Positions 19,034 to 27,669 of a stretch of DNA of 64,000 bases are shown here, piece by piece. The translations under genes were made by a program, and so were the position numbers. The DNA lies in assembly GCF_017301735.1 (NCBI RefSeq), contig NZ_CP071090.1, forward strand, positions 6,190,001 to 6,254,000, in the 5' to 3' direction. Numbering within the stretch: position 1 is the stretch's first letter; each line of letters opens with the position of its first letter. The DNA is from Pyxidicoccus parkwaysis. GTDB lineage: Bacteria; Myxococcota; Myxococcia; Myxococcales; Myxococcaceae. The notes under the pieces are model-generated. The model had not been told where the DNA came from. It worked only from the letters and a program-made list of their open reading frames with translations, and ran no database searches.

Positions 19034-19053
19034 GGATGCGGCATCCCGCATCC
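19034..19053. other. Perfect 8-bp hairpin upstream of the permease gene
   Basis: Arms GGATGCGG (19034-19041) and CCGCATCC (19046-19053) are separated by a 4-nt loop. It may act as terminator of the upstream gene or as an operator. No T-run follows. Confidence 0.5.
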
Positions 19054-19141
19054 GTGCAGCCCGTCCGGGGCGTGCGGGGGAGTCTCCCTCGTGGAGCCGG
19101 GGACCTGGCGCTGGCATGTCCTTCGCTTTGGGACGCCACCC

Positions 19142-21541
19142 ATGGATTCCCTCCGCCAGGACTTCCGCTACGCGCTGCGCACCCTCCAGCGCACCCCGGG
19201 CTTCACGCTGGCCGCCGCCGTCACCCTCGCGCTGGCGATTGGCGCGAACACCGTCCTCTTCAGCGCCATCCACGCCATGCTGCTGCGGCCCCTGCCCTTC
19301 CCGAGTCCGGGCGAGCTGGTGCGCATCTGGTGCAAGCAGACGGGCAACATGGACCAGGCGTCCGTCACCTCGCCGGAGCTGCTCGACTGGCGGGAGCAGG
19401 GCAAGGGCTTCGCGAAGCTGGCGGGCTTCGGCATGCGCGACATGAACCGCACCGGGGTGGAGTCTCCGGAGCGGGTCCGCGCGGGCCTCGCGACGACCGA
19501 CTTCTTCTCCACGCTGGGCGTGCGGCCGGCGCAGGGCCGTGACTTCACCGACGAGGACGCGCAGCCCGGACAGCCGCCGTCCACGGTGGTGGTGAGCCAC
19601 GGCTTCGCGAAGCGCGCGCTCGGGGGCGCGGACGCGGTGGGCCGCACGGTGGTGCTGGACGGCCGGAGCCACACCGTGGTGGGCGTGCTGCCGGAGGACT
19701 TCACCTTCCCCGAGTTCCCCAACGAGGCGGAGGTCTGGGTTCCTCACTGGCTGGACCCCCAGGGCAAGGGCAGCCACTACCTGAGCGTGCTCGGCCGGCT
19801 GGCCCCGGGCACCTCGTTCGAGGCCGCGAAGACGGACCTGGCGCGGGTGGCCACGCTGCTCGACACCGGGGACCCCGGCGAGCCGCCGCACGGGGTGACG
19901 CTGCTCACCTTCCAGGAGCACCTCACCGGCAACATGCGCCCCATGCTGTGGACGCTGTGGGTGGCGGTGGCCTTCGTGCTGCTCATCGCCTGCGCCAACG
20001 TGGCCAACCTCATGCTGGTGCGCGCGCTGGCGCGGCAGCGCGACGGCGCCATCCGCGCGGCGCTGGGCGCGAGCCGGAGCCGGCGCATGCAGCAGGCGCT
20101 GGCGGAGAGCGTGCTGCTCGCCCTCTTCGGCGGAGCGCTGGGCCTCCTCCTGGTGCTGTGGGGCCTGGAACTGGTGCGCATGCTGCTTCCGGCCAGCATG
20201 CTGCGGATGACGCCGGTGGAGCTGAGCGGCCCGGCCCTGGCCTTCAGCGTGGTGCTGTCCGTGGGCGCGGGGTTGCTCTTCGGACTGGCGCCCGCGCTAC
20301 ACACCTCGGGCATGGACGTGCTGCCGCTGCTCAAGCAGTCCACCAGCGCCACGGGCGCGCGCGCCAACCACCCGCTGCGCAACGCGCTCGTCATGGTGCA
20401 GCTGGCGCTGGCGCTGGTGCTGCTGGTGGGCACCGGCCTCATGGTGCGCACGCTGCAGAACGTGCAGGCGGTGGACCTGGGCTTCGACTTGAATGGCGTG
20501 CTGTCCGCGCGGCTGTCGCTGCCCGCCGCGAAGTACACGGACGGGCCGCGGCGGGCGGCCTTCTACCAGGAGCTGCTCGGCCGCGTGGCGGCGCTCCCGG
20601 GCGTGGAGTCCGCGGGCTTCATCAACGACGCCCCGCTGGGCAACAGCAACACCAACGGGGACTTCGTCCTGGAGGGCAGCGCGCCGCAGCCCGGTGAGCG
20701 CTTCCTCGCCGAGTACCGTGTCGTCAGCCCGGACTACTTCCGCACCCTGCGCATCGCCGTGCGCCAGGGCCGCGCCTTCGGCCCGCAAGACGAAGCCAAG
20801 GGCGCGCCCGTGGCCATCGTCAACGAGGCCTTCGTCCGCGCCTACCTCGGCACGGGCGAGCCCCTGGGCCGGCGCGTGCAGGTCGACTGGTACGGCAACG
20901 CGTTCCGCGACATCGTCGGCGTCGTCGCGGACGTGCGGGCGGACCGGCTCACCCTCCCCGCCCGGCCGGAGCTCTACCTGCCGCTGGCGCAGGTGCCCGT
21001 CCCCGCCGCGACGCTGCTGTTGCGCTCGCTGGGCGCACAGGCCCCGCTGGTGACGGCCGTGCGCCAGGAGGTGAAGACGGTGGACTCGGAGCAGCCCATC
21101 TATGACCTCGCGCCCTTCTCGGAGCGGGTGGACCGCCAGTTGCTGCGTCCCACGGCGACGGCGCGGCTGTTGGCCGCCTTCGCGCTCCTCGCGGTGGTGC
21201 TGGCCGGCGTGGGCGTCTACGGCGTCATGGCGTACTCCGTGGGCCAGCGCACGCGCGAACTGGGCATCCGCCTGGCGCTGGGCGCGCACCCACGCCAGGT
21301 GCTGCGGCTGGTGCTGGGCCAGGGCCTGCGGCTGACGCTGGTGGGCGTGGGCGTGGGGCTGTTGGCCGCCTTCGGCTGCACGCGCCTGTTGGCCTCGCTG
21401 CTGTACGGCGTGGACGCCAGCGAGCCCACCATCTTCGCCGGCGTGGCCGTGGTGCTGGCCGGGGTGGCGCTGCTCGCCACCTGGCTGCCGGCGCTGCGTG
21501 CCAGCCGGGTGTCGCCGGCCATCTCCCTGCGCTCCGAGTAG
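19142..21541 (+). CDS. ADOP-family ABC transporter permease (FtsX/MacB-like)
   Basis: The 799-residue protein begins MDSLRQDFRYALRTL, the signature start of the acidobacterial duplicated orphan permeases. It has two MacB-type periplasmic domains, each linked to an FtsX permease domain. The first TM follows residue 20, a TM cluster lies near 270-440, and the last cluster is near 680-790. The motif LGASRSRRMQQALAESVLLA and its second-half counterpart LGAHPRQVLRLVLGQGLRL are the cytoplasmic coupling helices. Such permeases occur without an adjacent ATPase, and none is seen here. Related MacB proteins move lipoproteins, peptides or toxins across the periplasm. The start was chosen by family similarity; its ribosome site is weak. 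Confidence 0.9.
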   Translation: MDSLRQDFRYALRTLQRTPGFTLAAAVTLALAIGANTVLFSAIHAMLLRPLPFPSPGELVRIWCKQTGNMDQASVTSPELLDWREQGKGFAKLAGFGMRDMNRTGVESPERVRAGLATTDFFSTLGVRPAQGRDFTDEDAQPGQPPSTVVVSHGFAKRALGGADAVGRTVVLDGRSHTVVGVLPEDFTFPEFPNEAEVWVPHWLDPQGKGSHYLSVLGRLAPGTSFEAAKTDLARVATLLDTGDPGEPPHGVTLLTFQEHLTGNMRPMLWTLWVAVAFVLLIACANVANLMLVRALARQRDGAIRAALGASRSRRMQQALAESVLLALFGGALGLLLVLWGLELVRMLLPASMLRMTPVELSGPALAFSVVLSVGAGLLFGLAPALHTSGMDVLPLLKQSTSATGARANHPLRNALVMVQLALALVLLVGTGLMVRTLQNVQAVDLGFDLNGVLSARLSLPAAKYTDGPRRAAFYQELLGRVAALPGVESAGFINDAPLGNSNTNGDFVLEGSAPQPGERFLAEYRVVSPDYFRTLRIAVRQGRAFGPQDEAKGAPVAIVNEAFVRAYLGTGEPLGRRVQVDWYGNAFRDIVGVVADVRADRLTLPARPELYLPLAQVPVPAATLLLRSLGAQAPLVTAVRQEVKTVDSEQPIYDLAPFSERVDRQLLRPTATARLLAAFALLAVVLAGVGVYGVMAYSVGQRTRELGIRLALGAHPRQVLRLVLGQGLRLTLVGVGVGLLAAFGCTRLLASLLYGVDASEPTIFAGVAVVLAGVALLATWLPALRASRVSPAISLRSE

Positions 21542-21576
21542 CGCCGGCGCCCGCGCGGCCCGTGTCAATCCCCGCT

Positions 21577-21596
21577 GGACGGCATGCTCGCCGTCC
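21577..21596. terminator. 7-bp GC-rich hairpin after the permease gene
   Basis: GGACGGC (21577-21583) and GCCGTCC (21590-21596) flank a 6-nt loop, 35 nt past the permease stop codon. It is a possible terminator separating the permease from the following cassette, with no T-run. Confidence 0.4.
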
Positions 21597-21716
21597 GGCC
21601 GGCCAGGGGGGCGGGTCCAACGGCACTCCCGTCATTCCGAGCCTCAAGAAAATCCGGTGTGCATCCTGGACCGTTGGCCCTTTGACGCTCGGCAAGCGTC
21701 GGGTTTAAGAGTCCGC

Positions 21717-22580
21717 ATGCACTTCGACTGGACCTTTCTTGTGCGGATGAGCGCGGTGGTGCTGCCTGCCGTCATGCTCATGGCGTTGCACGGCGTGGCA
21801 CACGCCGGGACGCCTCCAGCGGACGCGGAGACGGGTGGGGCAATGGCAAAGCTGGCGCAGCGGCGCATCTTCTTCGGGCACCAGTCCGTGGGCGGCAACA
21901 TCCTCGACGGCGTCAAGCAGGTGCCGTCCGCCCCGCGCATCGTCGAGGTGAAGGACCCGTCCCAGCCGGTGGCTCCCGGCACCATCGCCCACGCCATGGT
22001 GGGAGAGAACACGAAGCCCGAATCCAAGATTGCGGACTTCGAGCGTCTGATGGATGCGGGCCTCGCGAACGGGACGGACGTGGCCTTCTTCAAGTTCTGC
22101 TACATCGACTTCAACGGCGCCACGGACACGCGCGCGCTCTTCGAGAAGTACCGCGCCACCATGCAGGGGCTGAAGGCGCGCCACCCCCACACCACCTTCG
22201 TGCACGTCACCGTGCCGCTCACCACCGTGCAGCGCGGCGCCAAGGCGTGGCTGAAGGAGCTGCTCGGCAAGCCGGTGTGGGGCATCGCGGAGAACGTGCA
22301 GCGAGAGAACTTCAACCAACTCCTGCGCCAGACGTATGGCGGCAAGGAGCCGCTGTTCGATTTGGCGAAGCTGGAGGCCACCACGGCCGAGGGCACGCCG
22401 GAGACGTACGAGTTGAACGGGCAGACGTGGCCGGCGATGGTGCCGGCGTACTCGGATGACGGCGGCCACCTCAACGCCGCGGGGCAGGCCCGCATGGCGA
22501 AGGAGTTCCTCGCCTTCCTGACCGCACTGCCCGCCCCGGCCGTGCAGCCTCCCATCCCGGCCGTCCAGGCCACCCCGTGA
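21717..22580 (+). CDS. Exported SGNH-hydrolase-like protein
   Basis: The 287-residue protein starts at an ATG at 21717 and has a signal-peptide-like hydrophobic segment ending ALHGVAHA. It then shows RIFFGHQSVGGNIL (candidate nucleophile S57) and near the C-terminus DDGGHLNAAGQARMA, matching the D-x-x-H block of SGNH/GDSL hydrolases (D247, H251). Such proteins add or remove acetyl and other acyl groups on glycans. It is the first gene of a tightly packed cassette: the next gene starts 2 nt after its stop. With the two acyltransferases behind it, a periplasmic glycan-acylation role is likely but inferred. Confidence 0.75.
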   Translation: MHFDWTFLVRMSAVVLPAVMLMALHGVAHAGTPPADAETGGAMAKLAQRRIFFGHQSVGGNILDGVKQVPSAPRIVEVKDPSQPVAPGTIAHAMVGENTKPESKIADFERLMDAGLANGTDVAFFKFCYIDFNGATDTRALFEKYRATMQGLKARHPHTTFVHVTVPLTTVQRGAKAWLKELLGKPVWGIAENVQRENFNQLLRQTYGGKEPLFDLAKLEATTAEGTPETYELNGQTWPAMVPAYSDDGGHLNAAGQARMAKEFLAFLTALPAPAVQPPIPAVQATP

Positions 22581-22581
22581 C

Positions 22582-23127
22582 ATGAGCCCGCTACCCACAC
22601 CCCTGGCGCGCGGGCTGGACACGTTCCTCTCGCGCTTGAAGCTCCGGCGCTGTCGCGCGGTGGGGGACGCCCCCACGGTGCTCGGCCGCGTGTGGATTCA
22701 CGGCACCGGCGAGGTCCGCCTGGGCCACCGCGTGGTGCTGGATGGGCGGGTGGCTCCCATCGAGCTGCACGCCATGCAGGGCGGCAGCATCGTCCTCGGC
22801 GACGACGTAGCCATCGAAGGAGGCGCCTCGCTGGAGGCGCTCCAGTCCATCACCGTGGGCGCGGGCGCGAGGCTGGGCGCCTTCTGCAAGGTGATGGACA
22901 ACCAGCACCACCCGCTGCGCGGCAACCGGCATGAGCGCCCGCCCTCCGTCCCGCTCGTCATCGAGGGTGGAGTGACGGTGGGCAGCCGCGCCATCCTCCT
23001 TCCCGGCGCGCACGTGCAGGAGGGCGCCACCGTGGCGCCCGGCACCGTGATTTCGCGCCGGATTCCGCCCCGCGTGACGGTGGGTGGCTCGCCGCCCCGG
23101 GTGCTTCGCCGCGAGGTGGCCGGATGA
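22582..23127 (+). CDS. Hexapeptide-repeat (left-handed beta-helix) acyltransferase 1
   Basis: The 181-residue protein consists mostly of LbH hexapeptide turns (for example GSIVLGDDVAIEGGASLEA). A histidine-containing loop with NQHHPLRGNRHERPP stands where family members place the catalytic His, followed by VTVGSRAILLPGAHVQEGATVAPGTVI. LbH enzymes of this class O- or N-acetylate sugars. It starts 2 nt after the SGNH gene and overlaps the next acyltransferase by 4 nt, so the three are translationally coupled. Confidence 0.85.
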   Translation: MSPLPTPLARGLDTFLSRLKLRRCRAVGDAPTVLGRVWIHGTGEVRLGHRVVLDGRVAPIELHAMQGGSIVLGDDVAIEGGASLEALQSITVGAGARLGAFCKVMDNQHHPLRGNRHERPPSVPLVIEGGVTVGSRAILLPGAHVQEGATVAPGTVISRRIPPRVTVGGSPPRVLRREVAG

Positions 23128-23717
23128 CGACGCGACTGTCCGCCCTGCCGTTGTCCAACTGGGTGACGCAGCTCCAGGGGCTGCGCGACGCCGTGGAGCC
23201 CCGCGCCGTGCGCGTGGTGGCGCTGGCCCGCGCGCGCTGGCTGTTCCGCTCCGTCCAGTCCGTGGGCAGCAACGTGGCCGCCTACGGCCCCATGTCCGTG
23301 AAGAACGAGGGCACCATCTCCCTGGGTGACAGGCTCACCTTCGTGGGGGGCATGATGCCCAGCTCGCTCGTGTGCCACCCGGGCGCGAGGCTCTCCATCG
23401 GCGCGGACGCGCAGTTCAACTACGGCGTCTCCCTGGAGGCCTGGGAGTCCGTCACCATTGGCGACCGGTGCATGTTCGCCTCGTTCGTGCGCGTGGGGGA
23501 CCGCGACGGCCATCGCACCGCGCCCATCGTCCTCGAAGAGGACGTCTGGGTGGCCCACGGCGCCATCATCATGCCGGGGGTGCGCGTGGGGGCGCGCTCG
23601 GTGGTGTCCGCCGGCAGCATCGTCACGCACGACGTGCCACCGGACTCGCTCGCCATGGGCAACCCCGCCCGCAACATGAGCCTGGAGCTGGTCGCCCGCG
23701 AGTCGTCGGGCACCTGA
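23124..23717 (+). CDS. Hexapeptide-repeat acyltransferase 2
   Basis: The 197-residue LbH protein has SLGDRLTFVGGMMPSSLV, a VGDRDGHRTAP loop with the probable catalytic His, and a standard C-terminal half (EEDVWVAHGAIIMPGVRVGARSVVSAGSIV). Its ATG overlaps the stop codon of the preceding acyltransferase. Two adjacent but diverged LbH enzymes suggest that two positions or two sugars are modified. A 99-nt gap follows before the carrier-protein gene. Confidence 0.85.
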   Translation: MTTRLSALPLSNWVTQLQGLRDAVEPRAVRVVALARARWLFRSVQSVGSNVAAYGPMSVKNEGTISLGDRLTFVGGMMPSSLVCHPGARLSIGADAQFNYGVSLEAWESVTIGDRCMFASFVRVGDRDGHRTAPIVLEEDVWVAHGAIIMPGVRVGARSVVSAGSIVTHDVPPDSLAMGNPARNMSLELVARESSGT

Positions 23718-23816
23718 AGAGCCCTTCACCTTCTCGCTTCACCGCCGGGGCGGCCATTCCCGCTCCGGAGCCTTGCACATCCATTCACAACTCATTCCGG
23801 ACAGGACTGAATAACC

Positions 23817-24071
23817 ATGAGCACTCGTGAGCGCATCCGCGGTTTCATCGTCGACACCTTCTTCGTGGACGACTTCGCCGACGACGACTCGTTCCTCCGA
23901 AAGGGCCTCATCGACTCCACGGGCATGATGGAGCTGGTGGCCTTCCTCGAGCAGGACTTCGGGCTGAAGCTGGAGGACCGCGAGCTGGTGCCGGAGAACC
24001 TGGACTCGCTGTCGCGCGTGGTGGCCTTCGTCGAGAAGAAGCAGGCGCAGCGCCTGTCGCAGGCGAGCTGA
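23817..24071 (+). CDS. Acyl carrier protein
   Basis: The 84-residue acidic protein has the carrier-protein attachment site GLIDSTGMMEL, with S34 as the phosphopantetheine site, and the usual helical pattern on either side. It is not the fatty-acid AcpP type, which has DSL. It resembles stand-alone carriers that work with an adenylating ligase. The ligase and amidotransferase genes directly downstream are the likely partners. Confidence 0.92.
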   Translation: MSTRERIRGFIVDTFFVDDFADDDSFLRKGLIDSTGMMELVAFLEQDFGLKLEDRELVPENLDSLSRVVAFVEKKQAQRLSQAS

Positions 24072-24090
24072 GAGAGAGGGGCGGACCGCC

Positions 24091-26070
24091 ATGTGTGGCA
24101 TCGCGGGATTCACCTTTCCGGCGGGCGGGAGCGCCGGAGCGGCCGCAAGGCAGGAGTCCGCCGAGCGGCTGCGCAGGATGACCGCCAGCATCAAGCACCG
24201 GGGCCCGGATGCGCAGCGGGCGCTGGTGCTGGACGGCGTGGGCCTGGGCCACACGCGGCTCTCCATCGTCGACCTGGAGGGCGGCCACCAGCCCATGCGG
24301 GACGCCCGCACGGGGCTCACCGTCGTCTTCAACGGTGAAATCTTCAACCACGTGGAGCTGCGCGAGCAGCTCTCCGCACACTACGCGTTCCGCACGCGCT
24401 CGGACACCGAGGTCATCCTCGCGGCGTTCCTCACGTGGGGCATCGACTGCGTGCGCCGCTTCGAGGGGCAGTGGGCCTTCGCCCTCTGGGACCCGCGCGA
24501 CAAGACGCTGTGGCTGTCGCGGGACAGGGTGGGCATCTGCCCGCTGTACTACGCGGAGCTTCCGGGCGGACAGCTCGCGTTCGGCTCCGAGGCGAAGGTG
24601 CTCTTCGCGGGCGGGATGGTGACGCCGTCACTGGACGCGCGGGGCCTCAAGCAGACCTTTGCCCTCTGGTCTCCGGTGGCGCCGCGCACCTCGTTCGAGG
24701 GCGTGAGCCTCCTGCCGCCCGCGCACTCGGCGCGCTTCCGCGACGGGAAGCTGGACGTCTTCCGGTACTGGGACTTCGACTTCGGCGTCACGCCGGAGCC
24801 CGCGAACGAGCCGAAGCTGCTGGAGGAGCTGGGCGAGGTGCTGGAGCGCGCGGTGCGGCTGCGTCTGCGCGCGGACGTGCCGGTGGCGGCGTACCTGTCA
24901 GGCGGGTTGGACTCCAGCCTGCTGTGCGCGCTGGCGCAGGGGCAGCTCGGCGGCACGCTGCGCACCTTCTCCGTGGGCTTCGCGCACGCGCGCTTCGACG
25001 AGCGCCAGCACCAGGCCACCGTCGCGGAGGAGCTGCGCACGCAGCACCGCGTGGTGGAGATGAAGGACGGGGACATCGGCACGCTGGTGCCGGGCGTCAT
25101 CTTCCACGCCGAGCAGGCGATGATGCGCTCCGCGCCCGCGCCCTTCCTACGCTTGAGCGAGTGGGTGCGGGAGAACGGCATCCGGGTGGTCCTCACGGGT
25201 GAGGGCTCGGATGAGATGTTCCTGGGCTATGACCTCTTCAAGGAGACGAAGGTCCGCCAGTTCTGGGCGCGCGCGCCCGCGTCGAAGTACCGCCCGCTGC
25301 TGTTGCGCCGGCTGTACCCCACGCTCTCCGTGAGCCAGCAGAACGTGGAGCTGCTCCGCGAGTTCTTCGGCATGGGGCTGGAGGACCCGGGGAGCCTGGG
25401 CTTCTCGCACCTGGTGCGCTGGTCCAACAGCGGCCGGATTACGCGCTTCCTCTCGGCGGACTTCGCCGCGCGCGTGGCGGACGAGGAGCCGATGGCATCG
25501 GTGCTCCAGTCGGTGCCGGAGCACGTGGCGCGGTGGCGGCCGCTGGCGCGTGCACAGTACCTGGAGGCGAAGACGCTGCTGTCCGGGTACCTGCTGTCCG
25601 CGCAGGGCGACCGCATGCTGCTGGGCAACGCGGTGGAGGGACGCTTCCCGTTCCTGGACACGGCGGTGATGGAGTTCGCCGCGCGCGTGCCGGAGCGGCT
25701 GCGGCTGAAGGGCCTGGACGAGAAGCACATCCTCAAGCGCTTCGCGCGGGGCAAGGTGCCCGCGTCCATCTTGGAGCGCAGCAAGTTCCCCTACCGCGCG
25801 CCCATTGCGGGAGCGCTGGTGGGGCCCGACGCACCGGCCTGGGCGCGCGAGATGTTGTCGCCCGAGGCGGTGGCGAAGGTGGGTGTCTTCGACGCGAAGA
25901 AGGCGGAGCGGCTGGTGGCCAAGCTGCGCGCGCCCAACGCGGCGGAGAGCGAGGCGGACACCATGGCCCTGTTCGCCATCGCGTCCACGCAACTGCTGGC
26001 GCACCACTTCCTCCCGCCCCGCCCTCCGCCCCAGGCCGATGTAGATGCGGTGGTGCTGGAGGCCGCATGA
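24091..26070 (+). CDS. AsnB-type glutamine-hydrolysing amidotransferase
   Basis: The 659-residue protein starts MCGIAGF, so Cys2 is free to act as glutaminase nucleophile. The N-terminal Ntn domain includes RGPDAQ and FNGEIFN. The C-terminal ATP-pyrophosphatase domain has YLSGGLDSS (about 270) and GEGSDEMFLGY. It is therefore a functional-looking asparagine synthetase fold. Its place between a carrier protein and an acyl-adenylating ligase suggests that it amidates a specialised substrate, as for amidotransferases of exopolysaccharide and exosortase-associated clusters. True asparagine synthesis cannot be excluded. It overlaps the ligase gene by 4 nt. Confidence 0.9.
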   Translation: MCGIAGFTFPAGGSAGAAARQESAERLRRMTASIKHRGPDAQRALVLDGVGLGHTRLSIVDLEGGHQPMRDARTGLTVVFNGEIFNHVELREQLSAHYAFRTRSDTEVILAAFLTWGIDCVRRFEGQWAFALWDPRDKTLWLSRDRVGICPLYYAELPGGQLAFGSEAKVLFAGGMVTPSLDARGLKQTFALWSPVAPRTSFEGVSLLPPAHSARFRDGKLDVFRYWDFDFGVTPEPANEPKLLEELGEVLERAVRLRLRADVPVAAYLSGGLDSSLLCALAQGQLGGTLRTFSVGFAHARFDERQHQATVAEELRTQHRVVEMKDGDIGTLVPGVIFHAEQAMMRSAPAPFLRLSEWVRENGIRVVLTGEGSDEMFLGYDLFKETKVRQFWARAPASKYRPLLLRRLYPTLSVSQQNVELLREFFGMGLEDPGSLGFSHLVRWSNSGRITRFLSADFAARVADEEPMASVLQSVPEHVARWRPLARAQYLEAKTLLSGYLLSAQGDRMLLGNAVEGRFPFLDTAVMEFAARVPERLRLKGLDEKHILKRFARGKVPASILERSKFPYRAPIAGALVGPDAPAWAREMLSPEAVAKVGVFDAKKAERLVAKLRAPNAAESEADTMALFAIASTQLLAHHFLPPRPPPQADVDAVVLEAA

Positions 26071-27644
26071 GCGCGACGGACTCCTCTCCCGCCTGGTTGC
26101 TCGGCCACGCCGAGCGCACGCCGGACGTCTCCGCGGTGGACTCGCCGTGGGTGCGGCTCACGTACCGGCAGCTCGCGGAGCGGATGCTGTCGCTCGCCGG
26201 CCACCTCCAAGCCTCGGGCGTGCGGCCCGGAGACAAGGTCCTCATCGCCCTGCCCCTCGGCTCCGCCGCCGTCGTCGCGGGCCTCGCGGTGCAGGCGCTG
26301 GGCGCGTGCGCCGTGGAGTTGGACCGCGAGTCCGGCGCCTCCTCGCTCGACGCCATCCTCGCGCAGACGGGCGCGCGGCATGCCTTCCTCTTCGGCCAGG
26401 ACGCGCGCAAGTGGGCCGGCAAGCCGGGCCTCACGCACTTCTACGTGGCCCACTCCGCGCGCCCGCCGGAGCGCATGCTCCAGGCGCTCGCGCCGGCCAC
26501 GTGCACGTGGGTGCAGGAGGACGGCGCACTCGACTCCGAGGCGAAGTCCTCGCCCCTGGACGCGCTGCCCGCCACGCCGCCGGACGCGCACGCGGCCATC
26601 GTCTACACGTCCGGCAGCACCGGCACGCCCCGAGGCGTCATCCAGACCTTCGGCAACATCGCCGCCAACACGCGCTCCATCGTCGAGTACCTGAACCTGA
26701 CGCCGAAGGACCGCGCGCACCTCATCCTCCCGCTGCACTACTGCTACGGGAAGAGCGTCCTGCAGACGCACCTGCTCGCGGGCGCGTCGGTGTTCCTGGA
26801 CCCGCGCTTCATGTACCCGCAGGTGGTGCTGGAGGCCATGGCCGCCGAGGACAGCACCGGCTTCGCGGGCGTGCCGCTCACCTTCGAGTTGCTGAAGCGG
26901 CAGGCCAGCCCGGAGACGCTGTCCAAGCTCAAGCTGCGCTACCTCACCCAGGCGGGCGGAGGCATGGCGCCGGACACGATTCAGTGGACGCGCGAGTCCT
27001 TCCACCCGGCCGATCTGTACGTCATGTACGGCCAGACGGAGGCCACCGCGCGGCTGAGCTACCTGCCGCCGAAGTACGCGAAGGAGAAGGCGGGCTCCAT
27101 CGGCATGGGCATCCCCGGCGTGGAGCTCCGCGTCGTCGGTGAGGACGGCACGCCGCTGCTCGTGGGCGAGACGGGCCACCTGGTGGCGAGGGGCGCCAAC
27201 GTCACGCCGGGCTACCTGAACGCGCCCGAGGAGACGGCCTCCGTGCTGAAGGACGGCTGGCTGTGGACGGGCGACCTCGCGTGGCGCGACGCGGACGGCT
27301 TCTTCTTCCTCGTCGGCCGCGCGAAGGAAATCCTCAAGGTGAACGGCCACCGGGTGAGCCCGGCGGAAATCGAGCACCACCTCGCGCGCCACCCGGCCGT
27401 GCAGGAAGTGGCCGTGGTGGGCGTACCGGACGCGCTGGGCGGCGAGGCGGCCTGCGCGGTGGTGGTGCCTCACGCGGGCGTCGAGGTGAAGGAAGACGAC
27501 TTGCGGCGCTTCTGCCGCGAGTCGCTGCCGGTGCACAAGGTGCCGAAGCACGTGGTGTTCGCGGAGGCGCTTCCGCGCGGGCCCGCCGGCAAGGTGCTCA
27601 AGGCGGAGCTGCGCACGCGTTATTCGTCAGTCGGTTCCAAGTAA
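26067..27644 (+). CDS. Acyl-adenylating ligase (ANL superfamily)
   Basis: The 525-residue protein has the ATP-binding loop IVYTSGSTGTPRGV (about 175), the YGQTEAT motif, GDLAWRDADGFFFLVGR, and the C-terminal catalytic lysine in PAGKVLKAEL. ANL enzymes activate a carboxylate as acyl-AMP and load it on CoA or a carrier protein. The carrier protein two genes upstream is the likely acceptor. It resembles AMP-forming ligases of exosortase-associated glycan clusters more than NRPS A domains. The start ATG overlaps the AsnB stop (ATGA), showing translational coupling. Confidence 0.9.
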   Translation: MSATDSSPAWLLGHAERTPDVSAVDSPWVRLTYRQLAERMLSLAGHLQASGVRPGDKVLIALPLGSAAVVAGLAVQALGACAVELDRESGASSLDAILAQTGARHAFLFGQDARKWAGKPGLTHFYVAHSARPPERMLQALAPATCTWVQEDGALDSEAKSSPLDALPATPPDAHAAIVYTSGSTGTPRGVIQTFGNIAANTRSIVEYLNLTPKDRAHLILPLHYCYGKSVLQTHLLAGASVFLDPRFMYPQVVLEAMAAEDSTGFAGVPLTFELLKRQASPETLSKLKLRYLTQAGGGMAPDTIQWTRESFHPADLYVMYGQTEATARLSYLPPKYAKEKAGSIGMGIPGVELRVVGEDGTPLLVGETGHLVARGANVTPGYLNAPEETASVLKDGWLWTGDLAWRDADGFFFLVGRAKEILKVNGHRVSPAEIEHHLARHPAVQEVAVVGVPDALGGEAACAVVVPHAGVEVKEDDLRRFCRESLPVHKVPKHVVFAEALPRGPAGKVLKAELRTRYSSVGSK

Positions 27645-27669
27645 CGGATTCCACAGAGGGGTGGACACG

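Noticed and set aside
24091-26070. Calling the AsnB-type gene a housekeeping asparagine synthetase
   Set aside because: It is possible, but tight coupling with carrier-protein and ligase genes makes a specialised amidotransferase more likely. I left the symbol blank.
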